From positions 498,501 to 562,500 of the forward strand of contig NC_061456.1 in NCBI RefSeq assembly GCF_022581195.2: DNA of 64,000 nucleotides, in the 5' to 3' direction. Made by a program: the position numbers and the translations under genes. Positions 24,011 to 33,950 of this stretch are shown piece by piece. The notes under the pieces are model-generated. The model was not told where the DNA came from, did not search any database, and was given only the letters and a program-made list of their open reading frames with translations. Every line of letters begins with the position of its first letter. Position 1 is the first letter of the stretch. This stretch comes from Helicoverpa zea (lineage: Eukaryota > Arthropoda > Insecta > Lepidoptera > Noctuidae).

Positions 24011-25778
24011 GCATGTGAATGTTTCTGATAAAGATGAAACACCGTTGTTTATGAGTTTCCTGTTTCAATCAATAAATGAAGTATTATCATAATGGAATGG
24101 AGTGATTATAAGTTCAAAGTTTTCAAAGCGAGTATTATGTACAGTATCCGTGGGCCTACTAATAATTATGAGCAATTATCAATATTTTATTACAAAAGCT
24201 ATTGATAACAGTACTTTCAGAGGTCATATTGAATATTATGGAAAAATACTTTTATGCTAGACGATAAAGGGAGAGTATCTATCTATGTATAATTATCTAT
24301 CTTAGTTTTAAGTCGAGACATTGAAAAGAAAACTTCAGGTTGAGTTACAAGAATCCAGATTTTATTTTTGAAAGTCATTCGGTGTATGTTTTTTACGATA
24401 TTTTTCGTATATATTTTTCCATAATTGATAAGCTTCTTGATTAGGAATAGGACCCATTTTTAAATCTTCATCAATGTAAAGGAATTTCATTTGATCTTTG
24501 GTGCTGGGTTCCCATTTGACTAGCAAGTCGTTTGTAGGCGTTGGATCACTGCAAAGATAAAATAATTGAAATGATATTTCAAATGATACACAACAAGGCA
24601 AAAATAATTACGTCAAACTAGTATACACACCCATATTTCGCAAAATTACTCCACATTTTAGTCATCTTTTCTATAACTTTCTTATCATTATTGTTTATGG
24701 GGAAAGGCCAAATATTTCCCTTGAAGACATACAATATTTCGTCGCTATGACAAGCTCCTGGTTCATTTCTAAATCCAGCTATAAACTTCAAAAAGTTTCT
24801 TCCACCAGCGTAATTAAAATAGTAATTATACATGTTTGCTTTGTTATTCTTAATTAAAGTTTCCGACTCTAAGATAGCAGGTACTTCAAAATATAATTGT
24901 GTGTTGAGATCTATTATAATACTGTGTACTTCAAAGCTGATATTCTTTTCTTTGAAGTAGAATTCTCTCGCCATTTTTGAAACTTTAGATGCCTCTTCTT
25001 CTGAAGGGAATTCGAGATCTGATGCAAATATGTATCGTGCATTTCTTGCCGCCAATGATTCTTCAGTATCATCAGGTAATAAGAATATTCCTTCTCTACT
25101 GGTTGTTCCATAAATAACAGGTATATTTTTAGGATTACTTTCAAAAATATTGAAAGGATAATCTGTTATAACAGCTTCTTCCCCTTCAATTTCTTGTTCG
25201 ACACATGGATAGTTCAGCAATTGAGTATCAAAATACATACCAAGTGGCTTTTTAGGCTTAGCTTTTATTAATTTTTCATACGGTAATTTGGAAAATATTT
25301 CATATATTTCTTTTGGGTCCTTAGTATTATAGCCTAGTTCTTTAGCTATTAGACTGGCAACCCATAATGGTTGTCGGTTAATTGCCCAACTTGATATAGA
25401 CGAGCCACTCTGTATGATTACTTTGTGAAATAGTCCTTCAGTTGCTTTACTAGCTAGAAGTAAAGACGCGGATGTTGCTCCAGCACTTTGTCCAAAAAGT
25501 GTCACATTATCAAGATCTCCACCAAACGCTGCTATATTTTTCTTCACCCATCTCAAAGCAGCAATTTGGTCTTTAATACCAGCATTTCCAGGAGCTTCTT
25601 TGATACCCAAACAAAGGAATCCCAACGCTCCAAGCCTATAGTTAAATGTCACTACTATCACATCTTGATTGACTAGAAAATCAGGTGCATATATAAATTT
25701 ACCACCGCTTCCTAGCAAGAATGCTCCTCCATGGATATAAACCATGACTGGTAATGGTGTTTTAGCCATTGAAGGTAC

Positions 25779-25785
25779 ATAGACG
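25779..25785. repeat. target-site duplication, left
   Basis: ATAGACG here is repeated at 26049-26055 on the other side of the SINE. Removing the SINE and one copy restores the conserved DCLKINVYVP coding sequence of the esterase, which confirms the insertion boundaries. Confidence 0.85.
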
Positions 25786-26048
25786 ACCTCTGTGGCGCAA
25801 AGGTCACCAAGCCGGACTGCCGAACCTGAGGTCCCGGGTTCGATTCCCGGTTCGGTCGATATTTGTGTGATGAGCATGCTTGTTGGCCGTGGTCTGGGTG
25901 TTACTATATGTATTTATAAATATGTATATATGTAGCTATATGCAGTTTATCAGTTGTGTTAGCACCCATAACACAAGTTAATAAATAACTTACCATGGGG
26001 CTAACCGGCCGTGTGTGAAAAGGTGTCGCGACATTATGTCGCGACATT
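25786..26048 (+). mobile_element. tRNA-derived SINE inside esterase D exon
   Basis: The 5' part looks like a tRNA gene with pol III boxes: TGGCGCAAAGG (A box) and GGTTCGATTCC (B box). The body ends in CCGTGTGTGAAAAGGTGTCG, and the tail is a 13-bp unit (GTCGCGACATTAT) present twice at 26025-26050. It is flanked by 7-bp duplications and lies antisense to the esterase. It is not a functional tRNA gene, because the cloverleaf is not intact and it continues into SINE body sequence. On the minus strand the insert contains ATG/GTAAGT, a potential cryptic splice donor. Confidence 0.85.
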
Positions 26049-26055
26049 ATAGACG
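26049..26055. repeat. target-site duplication, right
   Basis: This is the second copy of ATAGACG, directly after the SINE tail. It belongs with 25779-25785. Confidence 0.8.
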
Positions 26056-27075
26056 TTGATTTTAAGACAGTCTTCAGTTCCTACAATCCCTATTAACGAA
26101 GATTGTGGACACTGGTGTATCTCATCAACTGCTTTGTATACTCCGCTCCAAGATGGCGGTGGGAATGGGGCCTAGGAAAGAAAACACCACTGGATAATTT
26201 GTATTTTTTTTGAACAGTTGCGATGAAATTCAATGATTTTTACCAGAATTTGGTACAAATAGAAACTTCAATTTTGGGTTAGATAATAAATCTCCGGATT
26301 CTTTCTTACTTTGTCAGAAATCAAAATAAAATATACAAAACAAAATAAAGAATAATGTCATTGCTTAATTGTTTAATGATTAGCATCATTTATAAAATTG
26401 AATGTTGTAATACGAGGTAACTACATAAATATAGCGACCTCCTCACCTGACCTCAGATAATACAAAGTATCGACGACCTATATTTTTGTCTTATCTTGCC
26501 GCCTGTTACTGCATGCATTGATAAGCCAGGATTTCTTGTACTACGAAACCGAATCTATTTATACAAACAAACTTTACTCACACTACGTGCATTACTTAAA
26601 ACTATTCTAATATTAATAGAAGACTTGTTAAGTAAATAATGATAATATCGATCACGCTTACCTTGAACCTTGTGCTGCTGTTAGTAGTAGCGTAGGGGAT
26701 ACCGACGTATTCGAAAAACGACCCATCGGTACTTATTTTACCGCTCAAAGTCCCTTGCTCAATCGTCACTTCGGGTGCCGGCTGATCCACTAAATTCATC
26801 GCGAATAACGTAAATAAAACTATTCTTTTGCCGCACTTCATTTTGATGTGTTCGACCTTATCACTGGGTGTTAAAGTTCAATTTTGCTTGTCCATTTGCT
26901 TGAACCATCCGATTGAGGTTATGTCATAGCTTGATTAGTTACACTGAGGGAATTAGAGCTTTTAAACGACAAAATATTTTAGTTACACAGCACTCATTTT
27001 GATAAAGTTTTACTTGTATTTTTAAGTTTACGAAACAAAACACAGTAGCACCTTAATGTGTTCACCTTACGAGTG

Positions 27076-27081
27076 TTTATA
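27076..27081 (-). promoter_or_regulatory. possible TATA box of unit D
   Basis: TATAAA on the minus strand lies about 235 bp upstream of the unit D start codon. The interval also contains GC-rich sequence (about 27105-27145). Weak evidence, listed because it lies in the expected promoter region. Confidence 0.2.
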
Positions 27082-27220
27082 ATATTTGACAGTTCACCGG
27101 TTGGCCTCGCGTGACGCACACTGCGCACGCGCGCTGATACCGTGAACGCGTTAAAAAGAGATAGTGAATATTCTTTATTATTACTATGTATGTACTAGTA
27201 CATGTGTTCTAGGAAGGGAA

Positions 27221-27522
27221 CGCCGCTGCAGCGGCGTACCGGCCAAGTGCGAGTCGGAATAGCGCACGAAGGTTTCCGTACCATTATTTAGAATATGAGC
27301 AAAAAAATTACGTTAGCCCCCCAAAATATTTATTTTATTCTAGTTTTCAGTATTTTTTGTTATAGCGGTAACAGAAATACATCATCTGTGAAAATTTTCT
27401 ACTCTCTAACTATCACGGTTCAAGAGATACAGCCTGGTGACAGACGGACGGACGGACGGATGGACAGAGGAGCGAAAACAATAGGATCCCGTTTTACCTT
27501 TTGGGTACGGAACCCTAAAAAT
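27221..27522 (+). mobile_element. lepidopteran GGCCAAGTGCGAGTCGG-type repeat
   Basis: This non-coding repeat of about 300 bp starts with a perfect 16-bp palindrome (CGCCGCTGCAGCGGCG, 27221-27236) followed by GGCCAAGTGCGAGTCGG. It contains an inverted pair GGTTTCCGTACC ... GGGTACGGAACCC and a (GACG)n stretch near 27440. I recognise it as a family common in Lepidoptera. It has no coding capacity and its transposition class is uncertain. A worn second copy lies at 60708-60790. Confidence 0.65.
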
Positions 27523-28396
27523 GGAATATAAGTTCATTTATATACCGAAGACCACTAAGAACTGAGAACTGTGCTTTTTCTTTTATAGATTAAGGTGGAT
27601 AGGATAGTCTGATGTAATTTTGCAGTTTACGTGCTCACTCAGTATACTATCATTGAAAGATTAGATAATTGACGACGTGACACAGGCAGAGCAAATTACG
27701 CAAAGATTATCTTGTTCCGCCTAGTTTCTCGAACTATTTAATACATGCGTCATCCTCTTCTTCAGACTTGTTAAATACCTACACTTTTGGAATTTGTTGG
27801 TTGATTATTTAATTATATAGAAGTTTCTAGAGGGAACAAAAATGTATCTTACGATTTTGATTATAATTTAAAAGCTGAATCTTAAACGGCTAAACGGTTG
27901 ATTATTTATTTGTTTGTAAAACTACTATTCTATACATAGCAATAGAATACTAGTTACAAATTAAATGACGAGTTAAGGCAATTATACAAAATAATCACCA
28001 GAAATACTTGAAACATCACAAATAAATTCAAATTAGGTTCGTTCAGTTCCTCCATAGCCGACCAAATTACTGTTTATAAATAAAGATGTGTTGATCTTCC
28101 ATTAGTACGCTTATAATGACCGTACAATTTAAATACAAAACGGCTCCTGACGTGCCTAAACAGGCCATTTTCTCGTCGCGTCGCATGTCCAAAATTTATT
28201 TGAATAAATTAGGGAAAAGGCGAAAACTGTTGAATTTTAACCCGATCCCGCACGTGACCGACGGACGGCGTCTCGTTGAATTTTAAATATTTTCCTACAC
28301 TTAAATTATTATAATGCCATTAGGATATAATGACTCAAAGGCCCTTTGAAAAGGTTACAGACAAATGTGTTTGACAAATATTTGAAGTTGTTAGTA
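27523..28396. other. non-coding spacer between esterase cluster and LINE
   Basis: No gene seen. A GC-richer unique patch at about 28140-28290 contains CGTCGCGTCGC and CACGTGACC motifs. The remainder is AT-rich. Confidence 0.4.
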
Positions 28397-28686
28397 TCAA
28401 AATCAAAATCAAATTGTTTTTATTTCAAATAGGCCTTTGCAGGCTCTTATGAAACGTCAAATTAGTTGCACGGTTCCAAAAAGTTGGTCTCATGGAGAAG
28501 AGCCGGCAAGAAACTCCATAGACACTCTTTTAAAAAGTAATATTGTCACAAACATTCTATTACATAACAATAGTAAGCTGATAAAATTATACAATGCAAC
28601 TGAAAGGTAAACAGTAAATCTATACAATCCAAAGAGAAAAGAAAAAGACGTTTAATTGCCAGGGAAGCCACACATGGAGAGATGAG

Positions 28687-29118
28687 TTATCGCCATATAA
28701 TATCTTTATCGTCAACGAAGTCTTGAATTTTATAATAAGCTTTTTTAATGAGGGTGGATTTTACAGTGTTCTTAAATTTTATATCCGTGAGATCGGTTAC
28801 ACACTTAGGCAGCTTGTTGTAAAAACGGACACAGTTCCCTAAAAACGATTTATTCGATTTCGTTAATCTGAATCTCGGAACTACTAGTTTGTGCTTGTTT
28901 CTTGTATTAATCGAATGTATATCACTTTTAACAATAAATTGATTTAAGTTTTTGCGTACGAACATTATATTTTCAAGAATGTAAAGAGAAGGAAGTGTAA
29001 GTATTTCAATTTCTTTAAATAATTCTCTCAATGACTCGCGAGGGCCGAGGCCATAAATTGCACGAACTGCCCTTTTCTGGAGTACAAATATTGAATTTAC
29101 GTCCGCCGCTGCCCCCAC
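28687..29118 (-). pseudogene. LINE ORF2 C-terminal part, out of frame
   Basis: This 143-codon frame, including LQKRAVRAIYGLGPRESL, is the usual C-terminal domain after the reverse transcriptase in CR1/Daphne-like elements. It should follow SYGILLWG of the main frame directly. A run of five G (plus-strand C at 29112-29116) where six are needed shifts the frame, so the main frame ends QRRT-stop. Restoration of the reading is expected in sister copies. The ORF ends in DDKDIIWR just before the 3' UTR. Confidence 0.8.
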
Positions 29119-31565
29119 AATAAAATACCGTAGGACATAATACTATGGAAGTAAGCAAAATACACGAGCCTAGCAGTAGCAACGTCAGTAATCTGTCTTA
29201 TTTTTCTGACTGCATAAGCTGCGGAACTCAGCCTTTTTGACATTGCTGAGATGTGAGCACCCCATTGCAATTTAGAGTCTATGGTAATGCCCAGGAAGAC
29301 GGTTTGCTTAATAACATCTAACTTATTATCGTCCAGAACGATATTGAGCCCTACTGGTGTTACATTAGGTAAAGAGAATTTAATACATTTCGTTTTAGAA
29401 GAATTAAGAAGCAAGTTATTCGCGGCAAACCACTTGCTCAGAATAACCAAGCTATCGTTTACGTTTATGGGACTAGATTCCTTTCTGTTAATTTTGAAGA
29501 CAAGGGAAGTGTCATCAGCAAATAAAATAATGTCAGAGATCTCAGACATCATATACGGGAGATCATTTATATAAGCTAAGAATAAAAAAGGACCTAAAAT
29601 TGAGCCCTGCGGCACGCCCATTTTTACTAATGACCCAGATGAAGTTGAGCCACTTATGTCCACTACTTGCTGTCTATTTGATAGATAGGAAAGGACGAGC
29701 GCGAGAGCTTTACCACGAATTCCGTAGTGGTTCAGCTTACAAATGAGAGTGTCGTGGTCAACGCAATCGAACGCCTTAGAAAGGTCGCAGAAGATGCCCA
29801 CAGCATCCCGCGAATCTTCCCAGGCGTTTAAGATTTGGGTGATCAATCTTGCACTTGCGTCAGTGGTGGACCTACCCTTTGTGAAGCCGTACTGGCGGTC
29901 ATGAAATATGGTGTTTAAATTAAAATGTCTTAACATCTGATCTAACATGATCCTTTCGAAGATTTTACTAAAGGCTGGAAGGATTGAAATAGGTCTGTAG
30001 TTGGAAGGGTTTTTCTTACAGCCTGATTTAAAGATAGGAATAATTTTGCTGAGTTTCATCAAGTCAGGGAAGATACCGTTGTCAATGCAAAGGTTAAAAA
30101 TTTCACTAAGTATTGGGGCAACACTCTCAATAATGGAATTAATGACTGTGACAGAAAAGCCCCATAAGTCCTCAGTCTTTTTTAGATTTAAAGACTTGAA
30201 TGCTCTTTTAATCGTGTAATCAGAAACACATTGAAATTTAAAACTAGGTACATTTCTACTGAAGTTTTGTCGAAGTAACGACTCAGCTAATATCGAAGAT
30301 GAATTAAGGGACTTGGTAACCTCTACGGGAATGTTTGAAAAAAAGGTGTCAAAAGCATTGGCAACCTCTACCTTATCTGAGATAACAGCATTATCAATAA
30401 CTAACCGCGGGTCAGCATCCCGCATTTTGGTTTGGCCAGTTTCAACGTTTATAATATTCCAGACCGTTTTTATTTTATTGTCTGATTTGGCTATTTTATT
30501 ACTAATTGATTTCGATTTAGCAAGAATACATACCTTTTTAAATATCTTCGAGTAGTTTCTTACATAATCGTGAAAAGATGGATCAGAAGTCAATGACCTT
30601 TCGTGGTACAAGTTATATAAGACATCCCTACTTATCCTAATCCCTTTAGTAGACCATTCACTGAATTTAAATTTGTGAGTGATTTCAATAGTTTTTTTCG
30701 GACATGACTTATTAAGTTCCAGACAGAGTGTATTAAATAAATGTTTAAATAGTTTATTTGGCTTTTTACAGTCTATGTTAATACAATTTAATTTATCCGA
30801 AGTATTATCTTTAAATTTTTGCAAAGTTTTTTTGTTCAATGGTCTAAAGGTAATTTTCTTATTTAATGAATTTATTTTATTCGCTTTAAAACTAACAAGC
30901 TGACCTTTGTGGTCCGACCGTACACCAGATATTAAGGAAGAATGTTCAATATTACTGTTATTAGTAAATATATTATCAATACAGGTACTGGAAGTAGCCG
31001 TAATTCTAGTAGGATCATTAAACAAATAATTTAGATTAAATGAATTAAATAACGCTAAAAGGTTACATTTATCAGATGATTCAGACAAAAGATCTATGTT
31101 AAAATCACCACAAATATAGACTAATTTATTACTTTTAAAAACTTTTGAGAGAATATCTTCCATATGAATGAGGAATAAAGAAAAATTTGATGCTGGTGGT
31201 CTATATACGCATAATATTATATGGCTTTCTATCTCTGCACATGCTACCTCGCAGACGCGATCAACAGAGCCAGAGCTAATGTCTAATCTGTTTTTAAATT
31301 TTAAATTACTTTTAGATAAGATTATTGTACCTCCACCCTCAGCTGAAACTCTGTTAAACACACTGGCAACCACAAAATTATTTACATTAAATGACATTTT
31401 ATCAGGCTTTAACCATGTCTCGCAAAGACATATTATATCAATAGAATATTTATCAATTAATAATTCAATATCTAAAATTTTGCCAGAAAAGCGGTTTATA
31501 TTCTGATGAAAGAGAATAAGGTTACTACAATGCTTTTCTATTGTCTCAGGAGCTAGTTTAAATAT
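29097..31565 (-). CDS. LINE ORF2: endonuclease and reverse transcriptase
   Basis: It encodes the protein that nicks target DNA and primes reverse transcription there. The frame opens at 31565, right after an in-frame TGA, and overlaps the end of ORF1. Its first ATG is only at 31397 (MSFNV), which would cut off essential endonuclease residues: HQNINRF (about 31500-31515) and CETWL (about 31411-31425) lie upstream of that ATG. Further motifs are YRPP, GDFNIDLL and SDHKG for the endonuclease. For the reverse transcriptase they are FCDLSKAFDCVDH (about 29752-29790), GVPQGSILGP and FADD (about 29513-29526). Because the essential N-terminus has no ATG, fusion to ORF1 by -1 frameshifting at 31556-31562 is the simplest reading. 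The C-terminus is lost to a one-base frameshift at about 29112-29116. Confidence 0.85.
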   Translation of the reverse strand: MFKLAPETIEKHCSNLILFHQNINRFSGKILDIELLIDKYSIDIICLCETWLKPDKMSFNVNNFVVASVFNRVSAEGGGTIILSKSNLKFKNRLDISSGSVDRVCEVACAEIESHIILCVYRPPASNFSLFLIHMEDILSKVFKSNKLVYICGDFNIDLLSESSDKCNLLALFNSFNLNYLFNDPTRITATSSTCIDNIFTNNSNIEHSSLISGVRSDHKGQLVSFKANKINSLNKKITFRPLNKKTLQKFKDNTSDKLNCINIDCKKPNKLFKHLFNTLCLELNKSCPKKTIEITHKFKFSEWSTKGIRISRDVLYNLYHERSLTSDPSFHDYVRNYSKIFKKVCILAKSKSISNKIAKSDNKIKTVWNIINVETGQTKMRDADPRLVIDNAVISDKVEVANAFDTFFSNIPVEVTKSLNSSSILAESLLRQNFSRNVPSFKFQCVSDYTIKRAFKSLNLKKTEDLWGFSVTVINSIIESVAPILSEIFNLCIDNGIFPDLMKLSKIIPIFKSGCKKNPSNYRPISILPAFSKIFERIMLDQMLRHFNLNTIFHDRQYGFTKGRSTTDASARLITQILNAWEDSRDAVGIFCDLSKAFDCVDHDTLICKLNHYGIRGKALALVLSYLSNRQQVVDISGSTSSGSLVKMGVPQGSILGPFLFLAYINDLPYMMSEISDIILFADDTSLVFKINRKESSPINVNDSLVILSKWFAANNLLLNSSKTKCIKFSLPNVTPVGLNIVLDDNKLDVIKQTVFLGITIDSKLQWGAHISAMSKRLSSAAYAVRKIRQITDVATARLVYFAYFHSIMSYGILLWGQRRT

Positions 31566-33070
31566 TCAATCACCGTATTGTTAGGTAAACTAGACAATAC
31601 TGATTCGTCGCTTATCCTAGGTTTTGTCATATTGTTATCTATGACACTGTTAATATTATATGCTAACAAAGAAGCAATCACATCTTTATATTTATTAGGA
31701 AAATACATACATTCCCTTGTTAAATAAAAATCACTAACAAACTTGTTAGTGTCAAAAAACAATAATTTGTCGCTATGACAACATGTCAGAGTGTACAAGA
31801 AATTGTTCAAACTATGAACATACTTATTTTGTTTGTCTGAAGAGCAATCTGAATATGGTAATGCACAAAGTATAATATTTTTCAGATCGAGTTTTATTAG
31901 GGCATTGATACCATTTGCAATGTCACTTTTAGTTAAATCAAGACTATCACCTATTAAAAGAATTAATGTGGAGTTAGCATCGAACTGAGTATTAATTATG
32001 TTTTTTATTATATAATTGAAATGTAAATCAGGGTAGCAGTGACTAGTTACAATGTGTGATTTAGAGAGTGAGTGTTGAATGTAGGAGCCTATACCTTTAC
32101 CAAACCTGTCTGTGAATAAAATTGAATTAAATTGCTTGATGTTAGAGGAGCCCTCAACGGACTGAGGGGGTTCTGGCAGATTAGCTGCAAGCCGGGGTTC
32201 AGGCAGTGTGTCAGGTTGTGTACAGTTGGAGGAGAGATTGTTTACCAATGCCTCATACTTCTCTGCACTATATTTCACCAGGTCCACTAGCTCACCGGCC
32301 TGCTGCAAGCGGGCACTTAGTTCCTTTTGACAATCCTCATATTTACTGAAGATGTATGAAAGCAATTTTTCTTTGACGGTTAGCTGGTCGTGTAACTGCT
32401 GTATGTCCAGGTCATAGGTAGCTCTGCACTGTTCAAGTTCAAGGGAACAAGTATTTAACTGCTGTACTAGATTCACACGTTCTCTCCTAAGGTGCATACA
32501 GTTGTTCACCTTATTCTGTTTCCTTACAGTACGGTACTTTCTGATAATTTTTTTACATTTAATGTATTTCTTGAGTTTATTTTTACTTAAAACTAATGGA
32601 CATTGCATTATGGTAACATCCCCAGTCAAATCTATAATTTCAGCCGAGCTGCACGCTGCTGTGGAGCTTCCTACCAACTCAGTGAACAGGTTGAGGGTCT
32701 CGGATGTCTGATCCCTAGCTTTGGCAGACTCGTACAAAGATATTGTCTTGTAGGCCTCACATAACTCCAGCTCTAAATCAGTTATACGCTTCAATGTAAG
32801 ATGGTGCGTTTCACTGCATTCATGTAATGATGACACCGTTTGCTGAAGGTGGTTGTGTTGGTCGAGGAGGTCCATGTGCTGGATATGCAGCTCAGCCAGG
32901 TCATTCTTCAAAACAGTGTTTTTGTCAACAACGTTCTTAACTTCCACCTCGCTGTCTTCCCTCTCCTGCAGCAGCTGGTTGCAAAGTTTTTTGGAGGACT
33001 CCAGATCCTTCAGGGTGGCTCTCAGCTTGTCTTCTAAGTCTTTGATAGCTGTGGCTCTGCGTGTCGTCAT
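31553..33070 (-). CDS. LINE ORF1: coiled coil plus SGNH-like domain
   Basis: This 505-residue nucleic-acid-chaperone-type protein of the LINE starts MTTRRATAIKDLEDKL. Residues about 1-130 and 190-290 are heptad-rich coiled coil and would allow multimerisation. Residues about 315-490 look like the SGNH (GDSL) esterase domain known from CR1-type ORF1 proteins. The catalytic positions have changed: the block I Ser of GDS is replaced (FTDRFGKGIG, about 32088-32117) and the late His region reads MYFPNKYKD. No CCHC zinc knuckle is visible. The ATG at 33070 is preceded by ACAAA and follows a plausible 5' UTR. The frame ends in TAG at 31553, inside the frameshift site. Confidence 0.8.
   Translation of the reverse strand: MTTRRATAIKDLEDKLRATLKDLESSKKLCNQLLQEREDSEVEVKNVVDKNTVLKNDLAELHIQHMDLLDQHNHLQQTVSSLHECSETHHLTLKRITDLELELCEAYKTISLYESAKARDQTSETLNLFTELVGSSTAACSSAEIIDLTGDVTIMQCPLVLSKNKLKKYIKCKKIIRKYRTVRKQNKVNNCMHLRRERVNLVQQLNTCSLELEQCRATYDLDIQQLHDQLTVKEKLLSYIFSKYEDCQKELSARLQQAGELVDLVKYSAEKYEALVNNLSSNCTQPDTLPEPRLAANLPEPPQSVEGSSNIKQFNSILFTDRFGKGIGSYIQHSLSKSHIVTSHCYPDLHFNYIIKNIINTQFDANSTLILLIGDSLDLTKSDIANGINALIKLDLKNIILCALPYSDCSSDKQNKYVHSLNNFLYTLTCCHSDKLLFFDTNKFVSDFYLTRECMYFPNKYKDVIASLLAYNINSVIDNNMTKPRISDESVLSSLPNNTVIEYLN
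31556..31562 (-). promoter_or_regulatory. TTTAAAC -1 ribosomal frameshift heptamer
   Basis: In the ORF1 frame the end reads TAT TTA AAC TAG. The heptamer T TTA AAC fits X XXY YYZ exactly, as in coronaviruses. Slipping back one base gives TTT AAA CTA, the ORF2 frame, which stays open for 820 codons. Downstream, after an 8-nt spacer, GAGACAAU and AUUGU can pair into a modest stem (ACAAU/AUUGU, 8-nt loop); this structural part is weak. Position, phase and frame all agree, but use is not demonstrated. Confidence 0.6.
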
Positions 33071-33950
33071 TTTGTTGATACTTTCTCAATTTAATCTGAA
33101 ATGTGAAAGTATACAGCTAAGTGGCTGAAAACTATGTCTTTTAGGACAAAATCAGGGGGTGATCATAAGTACCTATAACTGCAATGAAGATTAGAAATGA
33201 GTAAAACGAAAAAGATTAATAATTAAAACAAACAGAAGGAAAAATATTAAGTAAACAGGGTAGGGTGATTTAAAAACAAATAAAAAGTTTAACAGATTAT
33301 TGAGAAATATAAATATGTATCACTATACTACTATGATTAAAGATAATAAGTTGCTTACAAAACAATATAGAAAAACTGACTAGGAAATTTAGTTGTAAGA
33401 ATAAAATTGCAGGGACAGAAATGTAAACAATAGATTACATAATATGTATTTGATTTGAGTTTGAAATTAGGTTAATATGAAAAGGATGTTATAAAGTAAC
33501 TTTTGTGTAGTAGATTTTGTAGTGAATGTGTGTCTGGGGCGAACGTTAACGTCGTCGATTCTGCTTCCACAATATTGTCAAGCAGAAGGAGACAGTAACT
33601 TAGCCGATGTGTGTGTATGGACGTTGCTCATAACAATGAGCAGTGTATTATGTATTGTTTAGTGTACAAACATAGAGACACAGTAATATAATACAGGTAA
33701 AACACAATACTCCCCAGTTTATTTGAAGATTTCAAATCCGTCCGTTTGACAGCTGGTTCACCGAGTAATGTTTTCTTCGTATTTTCAAAATTTACGACAA
33801 AAAACACATGAACTACACTATAAGCAACACTTGTTTATGTTATTTCACAATAATAAATGAATTTTAGGCTAGATTTACACACTAATATATATTTTTAGAA
33901 ATAATATTACGGCGAGCCGTTTTTTCACGACTTATCACCGGTGTTGCCCT
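33071..33950 (-). other. probable LINE 5' UTR, boundary uncertain
   Basis: This is non-coding sequence upstream of ORF1. GCTCAT..ATGAGC forms a small hairpin near 33630. A change in character near 33900-33960 (GGCGAGCCG, then GGTGTTGCCC on the plus strand) may mark the element's 5' end, but I saw no target-site duplication to confirm it. Confidence 0.35.

Larger units (their letters stand above)
24362..26841 (-). pseudogene. carboxylesterase unit D, split by a SINE
   Basis: The exons are 26841-26662 (signal peptide, MKCGKRIVLFTLFAMNLVDQ, donor GTAAGC), 26171-24632 (central) and 24548-24362 (last, ending PNDFQK). The central exon has HGGA, the nucleophile motif GQSAG, the acid in SREG and His in CHSDE (Ser where the others have Gly). 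Its reading frame is broken between LKIN and VYVPS by 263 bp of SINE plus a 7-bp target duplication. The 270-bp total is a multiple of three, but the inserted frame reads NVYNVAT-stop, so translation ends at once. Without the insertion the gene would be intact and most similar to unit C. The alternative is an insertion polymorphism captured in this haplotype, with working alleles elsewhere. An AATAAA overlaps the stop codon (about 24360-24365). Confidence 0.8.
28397..33950 (-). mobile_element. nearly full-length CR1/jockey-group LINE
   Basis: This non-LTR retrotransposon reads on the minus strand as 5' UTR, ORF1 (33070-31553), ORF2 (31565-29097, then 29118-28687 after a one-base frameshift), and a 3' UTR. 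The 3' end is three TTTTGA units (28397-28414) rather than poly(A), as in CR1-type elements, where short tandem repeats replace the poly(A) tail. Endonuclease and reverse-transcriptase catalytic motifs are intact. I could not fix the 5' boundary. Sequence to about 33.95 kb could be its UTR, and no target-site duplication was recognised. The long open frames suggest recent insertion. Confidence 0.85.

Noticed and set aside
25790..25862. tRNA gene signal with good A and B boxes
   Set aside because: The cloverleaf is incomplete and the sequence runs into a SINE body flanked by target-site duplications, so it is the SINE promoter.
24618..25877. Esterase D reading frame beginning MLITQIST as a complete protein
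   Set aside because: The first 31 codons come from SINE sequence. The frame lacks the signal peptide and N-terminal part of the esterase fold.
27295..27531. 78-codon frame on the plus strand
   Set aside because: It lies within a known-type non-coding repeat with a GACG microsatellite.
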